36,436 nt of DNA, taken from the NCBI RefSeq assembly GCF_030656115.1, contig NZ_JAUSOO010000182.1, forward strand, positions 1 through 36,436, in the 5' to 3' direction. Made by a program: the position numbers and the translations under genes. Positions 1 to 7,538 of this stretch are shown piece after piece; the stretch's first letter is position 1, and each line of letters starts with the position of its first letter. The stretch comes from Hydrogenophaga sp. Its GTDB lineage: Bacteria; Pseudomonadota; Gammaproteobacteria; Burkholderiales; Burkholderiaceae_C. Below the pieces are notes generated by a model. The model made no database searches. It had not been told where the DNA came from and was given only the letters and a program-made list of their open reading frames with translations.

Positions 1-13
1 GCAGGAGACATGC

Positions 14-1024
14 ATGAAACTCGCCACTTACAAAGACGGCTCGCGCGACGGACAACTGGTGGTGGTTTCCCGCGACCTTTCGACCGCGCATTATGCGACC
101 GGCATCGCCCACAAGCTCCAGCAGGCGCTGGACGACTGGAACTTCATCAGCCCGCAGTTGCACGACCTGTACGTGACGCTCAACCAGGGCAAGGCGCGCC
201 ATGCGTTCCCGTTTGACCCGGCCCTGTGCATGGCACCGCTGCCGCGCGCTTACCAGTGGGCCGATGGCTCGGCCTACATCAACCACGTGGAGCTGGTGCG
301 GGCGGCGCGCCACAGCGAGGTACCCGCGTCGTTCTATTCAGACCCTCTGATGTACCAGGGCGGCAGCGACGACTTCATCGGCCCCTGCGACGACGTGGTG
401 GTGCCCAGCGAAGACTTCGGCATCGACTTCGAGGCCGAAATCGCCGTGGTGACCGGCGATGTGCCCATGGGTGCCACGCCCGCGCAGGCGCTGGACGGCA
501 TTCGCTTGCTGATGCTGGTGAACGACGTGTCGCTGCGCAACCTGATTCCGGCCGAACTGGCCAAGGGCTTTGGCTTTTTTCAGAGCAAGCCAGCCAGTGC
601 CTTCAGCCCGGTGGCGGTCACGCCCGACGAATTGGGCGATGCCTGGCAGGGTGGGCGCGTGCACCTGACGCTGCAAAGCACCTGGAACGGCCGCAAAGTG
701 GGCATGTGCGAAGCCGGTCCTGAAATGACCTTCCATTTCGGACAGCTCATTGCCCACATCTCCAAGACGCGCAACGTGCGCGCCGGCTCCATCGTGGGCA
801 GCGGCACGGTGAGCAACAAGGCGGTTGAAGTGGATGACCGCAAAGACTGGCCCAAGGGCTACAGCTGCATTGCCGAAAAGCGCGCCATTGAAACCATCCT
901 GGACGGTCAGCCGTCCACCGCTTACATGAAGTTTGGCGACACCATCCGCATTGAAATGAAGGGCAAAGACGGCCAGAGCATCTTCGGCGCCATTGACCAG
1001 ACCATTGCGCCGCTGGAGGCTTGA
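14..1024 (+). CDS. Fumarylacetoacetate hydrolase (FAH) family protein
   Basis: A 336-residue cytosolic enzyme of the FAH superfamily, whose members cleave C-C bonds in, or hydrate or decarboxylate, beta-diketo acids during aromatic and amino-acid breakdown. The C-terminal two thirds carry the fold's typical metal-site features: an E-A-E-I motif near residue 140 (FEAEIAVVTGD), followed by the VNDVSLRN and FGFFQSKP segments and a VGSGTVSNK stretch near residue 260. Length and N-terminal domain fit the fumarylacetoacetase-like subgroup seen in proteobacteria. An AGGAGA Shine-Dalgarno at 3-8 supports the ATG at 14 over the out-of-frame ATG at 10. The window begins just upstream, so any operon partner is not visible. 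The exact substrate cannot be told from sequence. Confidence 0.9.
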   Translation: MKLATYKDGSRDGQLVVVSRDLSTAHYATGIAHKLQQALDDWNFISPQLHDLYVTLNQGKARHAFPFDPALCMAPLPRAYQWADGSAYINHVELVRAARHSEVPASFYSDPLMYQGGSDDFIGPCDDVVVPSEDFGIDFEAEIAVVTGDVPMGATPAQALDGIRLLMLVNDVSLRNLIPAELAKGFGFFQSKPASAFSPVAVTPDELGDAWQGGRVHLTLQSTWNGRKVGMCEAGPEMTFHFGQLIAHISKTRNVRAGSIVGSGTVSNKAVEVDDRKDWPKGYSCIAEKRAIETILDGQPSTAYMKFGDTIRIEMKGKDGQSIFGAIDQTIAPLEA

Positions 1025-1140
1025 GCGGCTGAGGGGGGCAGGTAGATGCCCATGTCCGCCGACCCCGCCCTGCGCTGGGGCGGTGGACGGATGGACAACC
1101 GTCGAACGGTGACGAACGGCAACAGGTGCCGCGCAACCGC

Positions 1141-1191
1141 AGGTGTTCTTAAAATAAGTATTTTCTTATATTTAAACGCTTTCATTGCCTT
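1141..1191 (+). promoter_or_regulatory. AT-rich promoter region with small dyad before the PhnD-rhodanese gene
   Basis: A sharp AT-rich island in GC-rich DNA directly precedes the ATG at 1192. It holds a -10-like TATATT at 1167-1172 and a short dyad, ATAAG-N6-CTTAT, overlapping it. No Shine-Dalgarno lies before the ATG, and a start about 7 nt after the -10 would leave a very short leader. Promoter and operator are inferred from composition and symmetry only. Confidence 0.35.
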
Positions 1192-2391
1192 ATGAAAAAC
1201 CTGCATTTTTCTGCGAAGCTTTTCACCCGGCGTCTGGTGCTGCTGGCCTTGCTGGGGACCTCCTGGGCGGCGCAAGCCCAGACCCGGGTGCTCATCAACC
1301 CCGGTGACCAGGGGGAGCAATCCCGTTTTGCGGTGTACAACGTTTGGAAAGGTGCGGTGGAGCAGGCGCTGCGCAAGGCCGCGCCAGGCAGCACCCCGGC
1401 CGCCGTGTTGTCCACCGACGCCACCGCCGATCTGCAGACCACGCGCTCCCGTATCCACGAGGTGTACGTGGCCCCGGCCCATGTGGTGGGCAGTGCGGTG
1501 CGTTACGGTTACGTCCCTGTGCTCGGCCTGGACCGCTCGGTGCAAGCGGTGCTGGTGGCCCCTGCCGAAGGCGCGATCACCAGCCTGGCCCAGGCCCAAG
1601 GCAAGCGGCTGGGTCTGCCCATGCAGGACAGCGTGGTGACGTACCTGCTGCGGGGTGAGATCAACGCCCTCAACACCACCATCAAACGCCATTTTGGTCC
1701 CTTGTTTCAGACCCGCTACCAGGATGCCCTGTTGCCCTGCCTGCAGCTGCGCCGCTGCGATGTGGTGGCGGTGGAGCGGGCAGTGTTTGACCGCTGGGTG
1801 GCCGCCGGTGAAAAGCTGCGTGTGATCATGGAAACCCACACCGCACCCGGTTTGAGCGTGGCCGTGCGCGAGGACAGCAAGGTCAACGCCGACGCCTTTC
1901 GCGCCGCCCTGATCGAGTCCTTGGTGGCCAGTGCTGTGTTGAACGACGGGTCGAATGCGGTGGCGCTCAAGGGCGACGATTTCAATTACGTGTCGACTCT
2001 GGGCTACTTCACGCCGCGCAGCCTGGGCGGCGCGCAGGTGGTGGATGCGGCGGCGGTGGCGCAGATGCTGCAGCGCGGCGCGCGCTACATCGATACCCGC
2101 ACCGACGCCGAATTCAAGGCCGGTCACGTGCCCGGCGCCAAGCTGGTGCCGTATGTGGAAAAAAGCGCCAAAGACGCCGACTACGAGGCCACTCTGGACC
2201 AGTTCGACACCGCGCAATTGGGGACCGATCGGGGCGTTGAATTGATCTTCGCCTGCAACGGCGCCGAATGCTGGAAAAGCTACAAAGCCAGCCAAGCCGC
2301 GCTGAAGGCGGGGTTCACCAAGGTGCACTGGTTTCGCGGCGGTTTTCCGGAATGGCGCGCTGCCGGGCAGAAAATTGCCACTGGGGGGTGA
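1192..2391 (+). CDS. Exported PhnD-like substrate-binding domain fused to a rhodanese domain
   Basis: A 399-residue protein with a Sec-type signal peptide (residues 1-29: basic N-region, LVLLALLG core, AQA-type cleavage site). Residues about 30-260 resemble the PhnD/TAXI-type periplasmic binding fold of phosphonate ABC transporters. Residues about 285-395 are a rhodanese domain with the YIDTRTDAEFKAGHVPGA entry and WFRGGFPEW exit. The active-site loop reads CNGAECW, so Cys355 is the likely sulfur carrier and Cys360-Trp361 form a C-x4-C-W motif like that of the CXXCW rhodanese family linked to PQQ-dependent dehydrogenases. The product probably acts in the periplasm. No transporter genes adjoin it, so the binding domain may sense or deliver rather than feed an ABC importer. 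Function is inferred. Confidence 0.85.
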   Translation: MKNLHFSAKLFTRRLVLLALLGTSWAAQAQTRVLINPGDQGEQSRFAVYNVWKGAVEQALRKAAPGSTPAAVLSTDATADLQTTRSRIHEVYVAPAHVVGSAVRYGYVPVLGLDRSVQAVLVAPAEGAITSLAQAQGKRLGLPMQDSVVTYLLRGEINALNTTIKRHFGPLFQTRYQDALLPCLQLRRCDVVAVERAVFDRWVAAGEKLRVIMETHTAPGLSVAVREDSKVNADAFRAALIESLVASAVLNDGSNAVALKGDDFNYVSTLGYFTPRSLGGAQVVDAAAVAQMLQRGARYIDTRTDAEFKAGHVPGAKLVPYVEKSAKDADYEATLDQFDTAQLGTDRGVELIFACNGAECWKSYKASQAALKAGFTKVHWFRGGFPEWRAAGQKIATGG

Positions 2392-2412
2392 CGGCCCCGG
2401 CTGGGCGTCCGG

Positions 2413-2856
2413 TCAGCTGGCGTAGATGTCATTGAGCGAGGCAAAGCCCTTGATCTCAATCGGGTTGCCAAACGGGTCGTAAAAGAACATCGTCCACTGT
2501 TCGCCCGGCTGCCCCGCAAAACGCCGCTGTGGCGGCAGCACAAACGCCACCCCGGCGGCTTGCAAACGCTCGGCCAGCGCCTGCCATTGCGGCAGCAGCA
2601 TCACCAGTCCGAAGTGCGGCATGGGCACCAGGTGATCGCCCACCCGGCCCGTGCGGGTGGTCTTGAACGGCTCGCCCAGGTGCAGCGAAATCTGGTGGCT
2701 GAAGAAGTCGAAGTCCACCCAGGTGTCGGTGCTGCGCCCTTCGGGGCAACCCAGCACACCGCCGTAAAAGCGGCGCGCCTCGTCCAGGTTGGTCACGTGA
2801 AAGGCCAGGTGAAACAGGCTGCGGGCGGGCAGTGAAGCGGGAAGGGTGGGGTTCAT
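2413..2856 (-). CDS. VOC family (glyoxalase/dioxygenase-fold) protein
   Basis: A 147-residue single-domain vicinal oxygen chelate protein. It opens with FHLAFHVTNLDEARRFYGGVLGC, the hallmark first beta-alpha-beta unit, given here only as a landmark from residue 15; candidate metal ligands are His16 (or His20), His81 in PMPHFGLV and Glu134 in NPIEIKGF. FYDPFGNPIE is typical of the second module. The substrate is unknown: the family includes glyoxalases, extradiol dioxygenases and antibiotic-binding proteins. It converges on the PhnD-rhodanese gene with only 21 bp between stop codons. No strong Shine-Dalgarno precedes the ATG. Confidence 0.85.
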   Translation of the reverse strand: MNPTLPASLPARSLFHLAFHVTNLDEARRFYGGVLGCPEGRSTDTWVDFDFFSHQISLHLGEPFKTTRTGRVGDHLVPMPHFGLVMLLPQWQALAERLQAAGVAFVLPPQRRFAGQPGEQWTMFFYDPFGNPIEIKGFASLNDIYAS

Positions 2857-2893
2857 GCGCGCAGCATATCAAAGCGCGCCAGCCCCAAACACC

Positions 2894-2924
2894 ACCGCCC
2901 ACCCGGGAAACCCAGGTGGGCGGT
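2894..2924. repeat. Strong intergenic hairpin
   Basis: A perfect 10-bp inverted repeat, ACCGCCCACC at 2894-2903 and GGTGGGCGGT at 2915-2924, whose loop itself contains GGG/CCC complementarity. It lies downstream of the eRF1-domain-like gene and just upstream of the VOC gene, both on the minus strand. No T-run follows on either strand, so it is not a canonical intrinsic terminator; it may be a 3'-end stabiliser or a dispersed GC-rich repeat. Confidence 0.5.
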
Positions 2925-2961
2925 GCAGCGCCCAGGTGGGGCGCAGAGAGCGCTCAGGCGC

Positions 2962-3339
2962 TTAGCGCTGTGAAGGATCGGCAGCGGTCTGGTCGTACTT
3001 CAAGAAATACTGGCGTGCCATGGCGACCACCTGCGCATCGGTGGGGTGGTCGCTGCTGATCACATCGACGATGCACTTGTCTACCGCGTGCACGTTGTGC
3101 TGGCAGAAATCGCGGAACTCGATTTTGGCGCTGGCCGGACCGGTCAGCAAAATCTCGCTCACGCCCTCCAGCGCCTGCGCAACCTGGCTGAAAAAGTCTT
3201 TGTCGGCGCCCACATGGCCGTGCTTGGGGGTGTGGTGGCTGCGGGCTTTGATGCGTTGGGCCTCCACGTGTTCGCGGTCAAACATCAGCACGTGGGCTTC
3301 GCTGTGGTCGATCCAGACGACGGCATGAAAAGTGGTCAA
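2962..3339 (-). CDS. eRF1-domain-3-like 'translational machinery' family protein
   Basis: A 125-residue protein starting FHAVVWIDHSEAHVLMFD, with ILLTGPASAKIEFRDF in the middle. This layout matches small bacterial proteins related to domain 3 of eRF1/Dom34 (baeRF/host-attachment-like folds), often labelled translational machinery proteins; no molecular role is established for the group. The start codon is TTG at 3337-3339, chosen because TGGAGA lies about 7 nt upstream and no in-frame ATG fits. It follows the DksA/TraR-type gene by 24 bp on the same strand, so the two are probably cotranscribed, hinting at a stress or translation-related role. That role is inference from context. Confidence 0.65.
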   Translation of the reverse strand: MTTFHAVVWIDHSEAHVLMFDREHVEAQRIKARSHHTPKHGHVGADKDFFSQVAQALEGVSEILLTGPASAKIEFRDFCQHNVHAVDKCIVDVISSDHPTDAQVVAMARQYFLKYDQTAADPSQR

Positions 3340-3363
3340 AAAAATCTCCAGTGGGTTAAAAAA

Positions 3364-3750
3364 TCACATCGTGGCCGGGCGGGTACCGCCCTGTGCCAGT
3401 TCCAGCTTGCTCTGGCAGTCCACGCAACGCATGGCCGTGGGGTTGGCGTGCAGGCGCGCGGTGGCGATGCCCACGCCGCAGTCCATGCACAGGCCGTAGC
3501 TGCCGTCGGCAATGCGCTGGAGGGCTGCGTCAATGGCCAGCAACTCGGCCGACTCGCGCTCGTCCAGTGCAAAAGCCAGGTCGCGCTCGGAATCGGCTTG
3601 CGCCCAGTCGTCGCTTTCGGTCGCGCGCAAATTCGCGGCCGCCTCGGCGCGGCCCACCGTGCCACCGCGCTGGGCGTGCAACTGCGACAGCGTGGCTGCG
3701 CGCATGTGCTGCAACTGGGTGGCAAAGCTGTCTGAAATGGTCTGGCTCAT
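3364..3750 (-). CDS. TraR/DksA-type C4 zinc-finger protein
   Basis: A 128-residue protein with an N-terminal helical part and a C-terminal C4 zinc finger: Cys88 and Cys91 (CMDC), then Cys109 and Cys112 (CVDC). The segment LLAIDAALQRIADGSYGLC is the classic DksA/TraR lead-in to the finger. Family members bind RNA polymerase through the secondary channel and tune initiation with ppGpp. The predicted coiled coil is shorter than in E. coli DksA (about 150 aa), so this is likely a DksA-like paralogue, not the main dksA. I chose the ATG at 3750 over an upstream in-frame start because GGAAGAGA sits just ahead of it. Confidence 0.85.
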   Translation of the reverse strand: MSQTISDSFATQLQHMRAATLSQLHAQRGGTVGRAEAAANLRATESDDWAQADSERDLAFALDERESAELLAIDAALQRIADGSYGLCMDCGVGIATARLHANPTAMRCVDCQSKLELAQGGTRPATM

Positions 3751-4026
3751 GGTCTCTTCCTTGTGTGTCGAACCGCTGGCAGCAAATGTCTGCAAGCCTC
3801 AGCAGTATGTTCTTCTTACCCGTTGCCCGGCGTCTTGACGCACGTCAAGCGATGCCTCCAGCGCCGGGAAAGCCCCAACACCTTCGCTTCCAGAACCGCA
3901 TCCGATTGAGACGAAAATCAAAGCCCGACGGCCTGCGCCGCTGAGCCAGCCCGGCCCGGTATGGCAGGACCCGTTTCCGCTTGCGTTCCCATTTCCTTGC
4001 CCATTCAATCCCCGACAGGAGACCCC

Positions 4027-4881
4027 ATGCAGACCGTGGACTACAGCCGCTACCAGACCCTTGCCATCACCCGCCGCGGCCCCTTGGTGGGCGGCATCCC
4101 GTCGGTGCTCGACATCCAGATGCGCGCCGACGGCCCCGGCGGCAACGGCAAACTGCCCACCGCTGGCCACGAAGGGCACTGGGAGCTGAGCGAGATCTGG
4201 CGCGACGTGGGCCGCGACGACAGCGTGCGTTGCGCGGTGCTGCGCGGCAGCGGCCTGGGCTTTTCGGGCGGCGGCGACCTGGCGCTGGTGCAGGACATGG
4301 CCACCGACTTTGAGGTGCGCACCCGGGTGTGGAAAGAAGCACGCGACCTGGTCTACAACGTGATCAACTGCGACAAACCCATCGTCAGCGCCATGCACGG
4401 CCCCGCCGTGGGTGCCGGGTTGGTGGCGGGCTTGCTGGCCGACATTTCGATTGCCGCCAGGAGCGCCAAAATTGTCGATGGCCACACCCGCCTGGGCGTG
4501 GCGGCGGGCGACCACGCCGCCATCGTCTGGCCGCTGCTGTGCGGCCTGGCCAAGGCCAAGTACTACCTCATGCTGTGCGACCCCATCAGCGGCGAAGAGG
4601 CCGAGCGCATCGGCCTCGTCTCGCTGGCGGTGGACGACGACGCCCTGATCGACAAAGCCTTTGAAGTGGCCGACCGCCTGGCCAGCGGCAGCCAGACCGC
4701 GATCCGCTGGACCAAGTATTCGCTCAACAACTGGCTGCGCCAGGCCGGCCCGGCGTTTGACACCTCGCTGGCGCTGGAATTCATGGGTTTTGCCGGCCCC
4801 GATGTGCGCGAAGGTGTGGCATCCTTGCGGGAACGCCGGGCACCCCGCTACGGCGTGGACAGCGACGGCAGCGCTGGATAA
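4027..4881 (+). CDS. Enoyl-CoA hydratase/isomerase (crotonase) family protein lacking both catalytic Glu
   Basis: A 284-residue crotonase-fold protein. The CoA oxyanion-hole loop FSGGGD (residues 79-84) and the HGPAVGAG turn (124-131) are clear. At the positions of the two acid/base glutamates of rat enoyl-CoA hydratase (E144 and E164, 20 residues apart) it has Val133 and His153, also 20 apart. His153 is followed nine residues later by Asp162, a His/Asp spacing recalling the crotonase-fold 6-oxocamphor hydrolase. Standard hydratase chemistry is therefore doubtful; a hydrolase, isomerase or decarboxylase role is possible. The ATG at 4027 has an ACAGGAGA ribosome site. It is co-directional with phaM 51 bp downstream. 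Family is certain, reaction is not. Confidence 0.88.
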   Translation: MQTVDYSRYQTLAITRRGPLVGGIPSVLDIQMRADGPGGNGKLPTAGHEGHWELSEIWRDVGRDDSVRCAVLRGSGLGFSGGGDLALVQDMATDFEVRTRVWKEARDLVYNVINCDKPIVSAMHGPAVGAGLVAGLLADISIAARSAKIVDGHTRLGVAAGDHAAIVWPLLCGLAKAKYYLMLCDPISGEEAERIGLVSLAVDDDALIDKAFEVADRLASGSQTAIRWTKYSLNNWLRQAGPAFDTSLALEFMGFAGPDVREGVASLRERRAPRYGVDSDGSAG

Positions 4882-4932
4882 GCGCCCTCAACACGTGGGC
4901 ATGCCCTTCAAACAACCTCCAGGAGACAAGCC

Positions 4933-6036
4933 ATGAGCGACACATCGGGCAGTGGGTTTGGCAAATTTGTGCCGGGTTTCGAGTTTCTGCAAAACCTGGC
5001 CAGCCAAGCGGCCGGTGGGGTGGCGCAGGGTCTGGGCCAAAGCATTCCGCAGTTGCCCAACCTGGGCAACTGGGTGGCCCCCACCTACAACGTGGAAGAC
5101 CTGGAAAAACGCATCGAAGAACTGAAGGCGGTGCATTTCTGGCTCGACCAGAATGCCAAGGCGCTGGGTGCCACCATCCAGGCGCTGGAGGTGCAAAAAA
5201 TGACGCTGGCCACGCTGAAAAACATGAACTTCAGCATGGGCGATGTGGCCAATGCGCTGAAGGTCAAAGCGGCCGAAACGCTGGCCGGCTTCACGGGCGC
5301 CAGCCAGCCCCCGGCGGCGGACCCGACCCCCAACGCGACGCCGTTTGCCGGTCTTGAAATTCCGCCGCGCACCTACGGCACAGCCGCACCCACGCCACCG
5401 CAGCCCGAGGCGCCAGCGCAAGAAGCCGCCAGCGAAGTGCCTGCTGGAGCGTCCACCGGCGGTGTGGTGGACCCCATGCAGTGGTGGGGTGCGCTGTCGC
5501 AGCAGTTTCAACACATCGCCGCCAACGCCCTGAAAGATGTGGCCAAACAAACCGCGCTCGACACCACCCGCGAGGTGGCCAGCGGCTTGACCGAGCAGGC
5601 GGTGAAAACCGCCACCGGCATGGCCGGCCAGGTCACCCGTGGCCTCACCGACACGGTGGCGCGCAACGTGGGCATGGCCGCTGGCGTGGGCAAGGCCGCC
5701 GTCCGGGCCGCAGCCCCGGGCTCCACCCCCCGCAAGGCCCCCAAGAAACCCGCCACCCAGGCCGCGCCCAGGAAAGCCCCGGCGCGCAAGCCCGCGACCG
5801 CGCCCAAGGCCGGCGCTGCTGCCCAACCCTCCGCCCCGGGCGACTGGAGCATGCCGAGCGCTTTTTTCCAGGTACCTGGTTTTTCGATGGGCAAGGCTGC
5901 AGCACCGCAAGCACCCGCCAAACCGGCATCCAAAGCCGCCAAAACCGCAGCCAAGCCCGTTGTCAAGTCGGCCAGCAAACCCGTCGCCAAAAAAGTCGCC
6001 GCCAAAAAGGCGGCACCGGCCAGCCGACGCTCCTGA
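4933..6036 (+). CDS. phaM: PhaM-type polyhydroxyalkanoate granule regulator
   Basis: A 367-residue protein matching the PhaM layout. The N-terminal part (FVPGFEFLQNLA; WVAPTYNVEDLEKRIEELK; VHFWLDQNAKALGATIQALE) is the conserved phasin-like helical domain. After about residue 110 the chain turns Pro/Ala-rich, and the last ~140 residues form a Lys/Ala/Pro-rich tail of AKKP, KAP and KKVAAKK units like histone-H1-type DNA-binding tails. In Ralstonia eutropha PhaM activates PHA synthase PhaC1 and tethers PHB granules to the nucleoid. The tail here is long and low in complexity, so its length may vary between strains. CAGGAGAC precedes the ATG. It lies between a crotonase-family gene and a FIST gene; no pha synthase or phasin is in the window. 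Confidence 0.85.
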   Translation: MSDTSGSGFGKFVPGFEFLQNLASQAAGGVAQGLGQSIPQLPNLGNWVAPTYNVEDLEKRIEELKAVHFWLDQNAKALGATIQALEVQKMTLATLKNMNFSMGDVANALKVKAAETLAGFTGASQPPAADPTPNATPFAGLEIPPRTYGTAAPTPPQPEAPAQEAASEVPAGASTGGVVDPMQWWGALSQQFQHIAANALKDVAKQTALDTTREVASGLTEQAVKTATGMAGQVTRGLTDTVARNVGMAAGVGKAAVRAAAPGSTPRKAPKKPATQAAPRKAPARKPATAPKAGAAAQPSAPGDWSMPSAFFQVPGFSMGKAAAPQAPAKPASKAAKTAAKPVVKSASKPVAKKVAAKKAAPASRRS

Positions 6037-6072
6037 ACGGAACCAGCGCAGGCCGTGGCGCGATTGCAACCC

Positions 6073-7368
6073 ATGAAACTCTTTCCTTACGCCCACGCCA
6101 CCCATCCTCAATGGCGCATGGCCGCCGCGCTGGTGCTGGCGCAACTGCGGGCCCAAATGGCGCTGCCCGACCATGCCGCAGCACCTTCGTTGGCGCTGCT
6201 CTACATCACCGACCACTACGCCAACGAGGCCGAAGCCATCTTGGCGCACCTGAGCGCCGAATTGCCCGAAGTGACCGATTGGGCTGGCACCGTGGGCGTG
6301 GGCGTGGCCGCCAACAACGTGGAGTATTTCGACGAACCTGCCATGGCCGTGATGCTGTGCGACCTGAGCCCTGACCAGTACCGCGTGTTCAGCGGCGTGG
6401 CGCCGTTGTCGGCCAGCGGCCGCGTGGCGGGCCCCGACGGTTTTGTGGCCCACACGGCGCTGGTGCATGCCGACGGCAACACACCCGAACTGGCCGAGCT
6501 GATCGCCGAGGTGGCTGATCGAACCGCCAGCGGCTACGTGTTCGGTGGTCTGGCCGCCAGCCGCCGCAGCACGGTGCAATTTGCTTTCAGCAGTGCCGGC
6601 AACCTGCGCGGCCAGGGCGCCGCCAGTGGCGTGTTTCATGGGGGGCTGAGCGGCGTGGCGTTTGGGCCGGCGGTGGGCATTGTGTCGCGCGTGACCCAGG
6701 GCGCCCAGCCTGTGGCCCGCGAACACACCGTGACCGACGCCGACGGCAACCTGGTGCTCACGCTCGATGGCGAGCCTGCGCTGGACGTGCTGCTGCGCGA
6801 ACTGGGTGTTTCGCTGGACCAGCCCGAGCAGGCCATGCCACGTCTGCGCGCCACCCTGGTGGGTCTCACGCTGCCAACCAGCGATCTGGCAGGGAGCGCG
6901 GTCGCGGCACGGCGCGGTCAGTTTGGCCCGGAGGTGATCGTGCGCCACCTGATCGGGCTCGACCCCGGCCGCCGGGGAGTGGCCATTGCCGACCTGGCGC
7001 CCGTGGGCACCCGCCTCGCGTTCTGCGAACGCAACGTGCAGGCCGCTCGCGCCGACCTCACACGGGTGTGCGCCGAGGTGCGCGAAGAACTGGAGCCTGA
7101 GGAGTTGAGCCTGTCCGTGGCCACAGCCCTGGCTGCCACCGAGCCCGATGCCGCACCGCATCCGGCCCGGCGCATGGCCGGGGCGGTGTACGTGAGCTGC
7201 TCCGGACGGGGCGGTCCGCACTTTGGCAGTCCCAGCGCCGAGCTGCAGACCGTGCGCCGTGCCCTGGGCGATGTGCCTCTGGTGGGTTTTTTTGCCGGCG
7301 GCGAAATTGCGCACCACCGGCTGTACGGCTACACCGGCGTGCTCACCGTGTTCACCATGCCCGCCTGA
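6073..7368 (+). CDS. FIST N- and C-domain sensory protein
   Basis: A 431-residue soluble protein with a FIST_N region (about residues 20-230, including FGGLAASR and VFHGGLSGVAFG) followed by FIST_C (about 230-420, with VYVSCSGRGGPHFG, VGFFAGGEIA and a GYTGVLTVF ending). FIST domains are inferred small-ligand sensors, often near signalling or c-di-GMP proteins. No output domain is attached, so it probably works through a partner. The start is uncertain: ATG 6073 gives an N-terminus that begins at the recognisable MKLFPYAHATHP, whereas an in-frame GTG at 6055 would add six residues. It starts 36 bp after phaM and could be cotranscribed with it. Confidence 0.85.
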   Translation: MKLFPYAHATHPQWRMAAALVLAQLRAQMALPDHAAAPSLALLYITDHYANEAEAILAHLSAELPEVTDWAGTVGVGVAANNVEYFDEPAMAVMLCDLSPDQYRVFSGVAPLSASGRVAGPDGFVAHTALVHADGNTPELAELIAEVADRTASGYVFGGLAASRRSTVQFAFSSAGNLRGQGAASGVFHGGLSGVAFGPAVGIVSRVTQGAQPVAREHTVTDADGNLVLTLDGEPALDVLLRELGVSLDQPEQAMPRLRATLVGLTLPTSDLAGSAVAARRGQFGPEVIVRHLIGLDPGRRGVAIADLAPVGTRLAFCERNVQAARADLTRVCAEVREELEPEELSLSVATALAATEPDAAPHPARRMAGAVYVSCSGRGGPHFGSPSAELQTVRRALGDVPLVGFFAGGEIAHHRLYGYTGVLTVFTMPA

Positions 7369-7538
7369 TTCCCCGGTGTGGGCGGTGCTGGATTTGTAAC
7401 GCCTTGTGAGCAGGCTCCGTTGGTCATCACCAGCCCCCGGCGGTCGGGCGCTGGCGTGCGGCGGCGGCCTGCGCCCTTTAAAGTGATTCTCTATCGCACG
7501 CTGGGGCGTGCAGACATGCGACGTCGGATCGCCAGAGG

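Noticed and set aside
922..2328. A 468-codon open frame antisense to the PhnD-rhodanese gene.
   Set aside because: It is the complement of a gene with clear domains, runs through the AT-rich promoter region, and has His/Arg/Gly-rich composition typical of antisense frames in high-GC DNA.
4888..7317. An 809-codon minus-strand open frame opposite phaM and the FIST gene.
   Set aside because: Both plus-strand genes have recognisable families; the antisense product is Gly/His-rich low-complexity sequence with no domain pattern.
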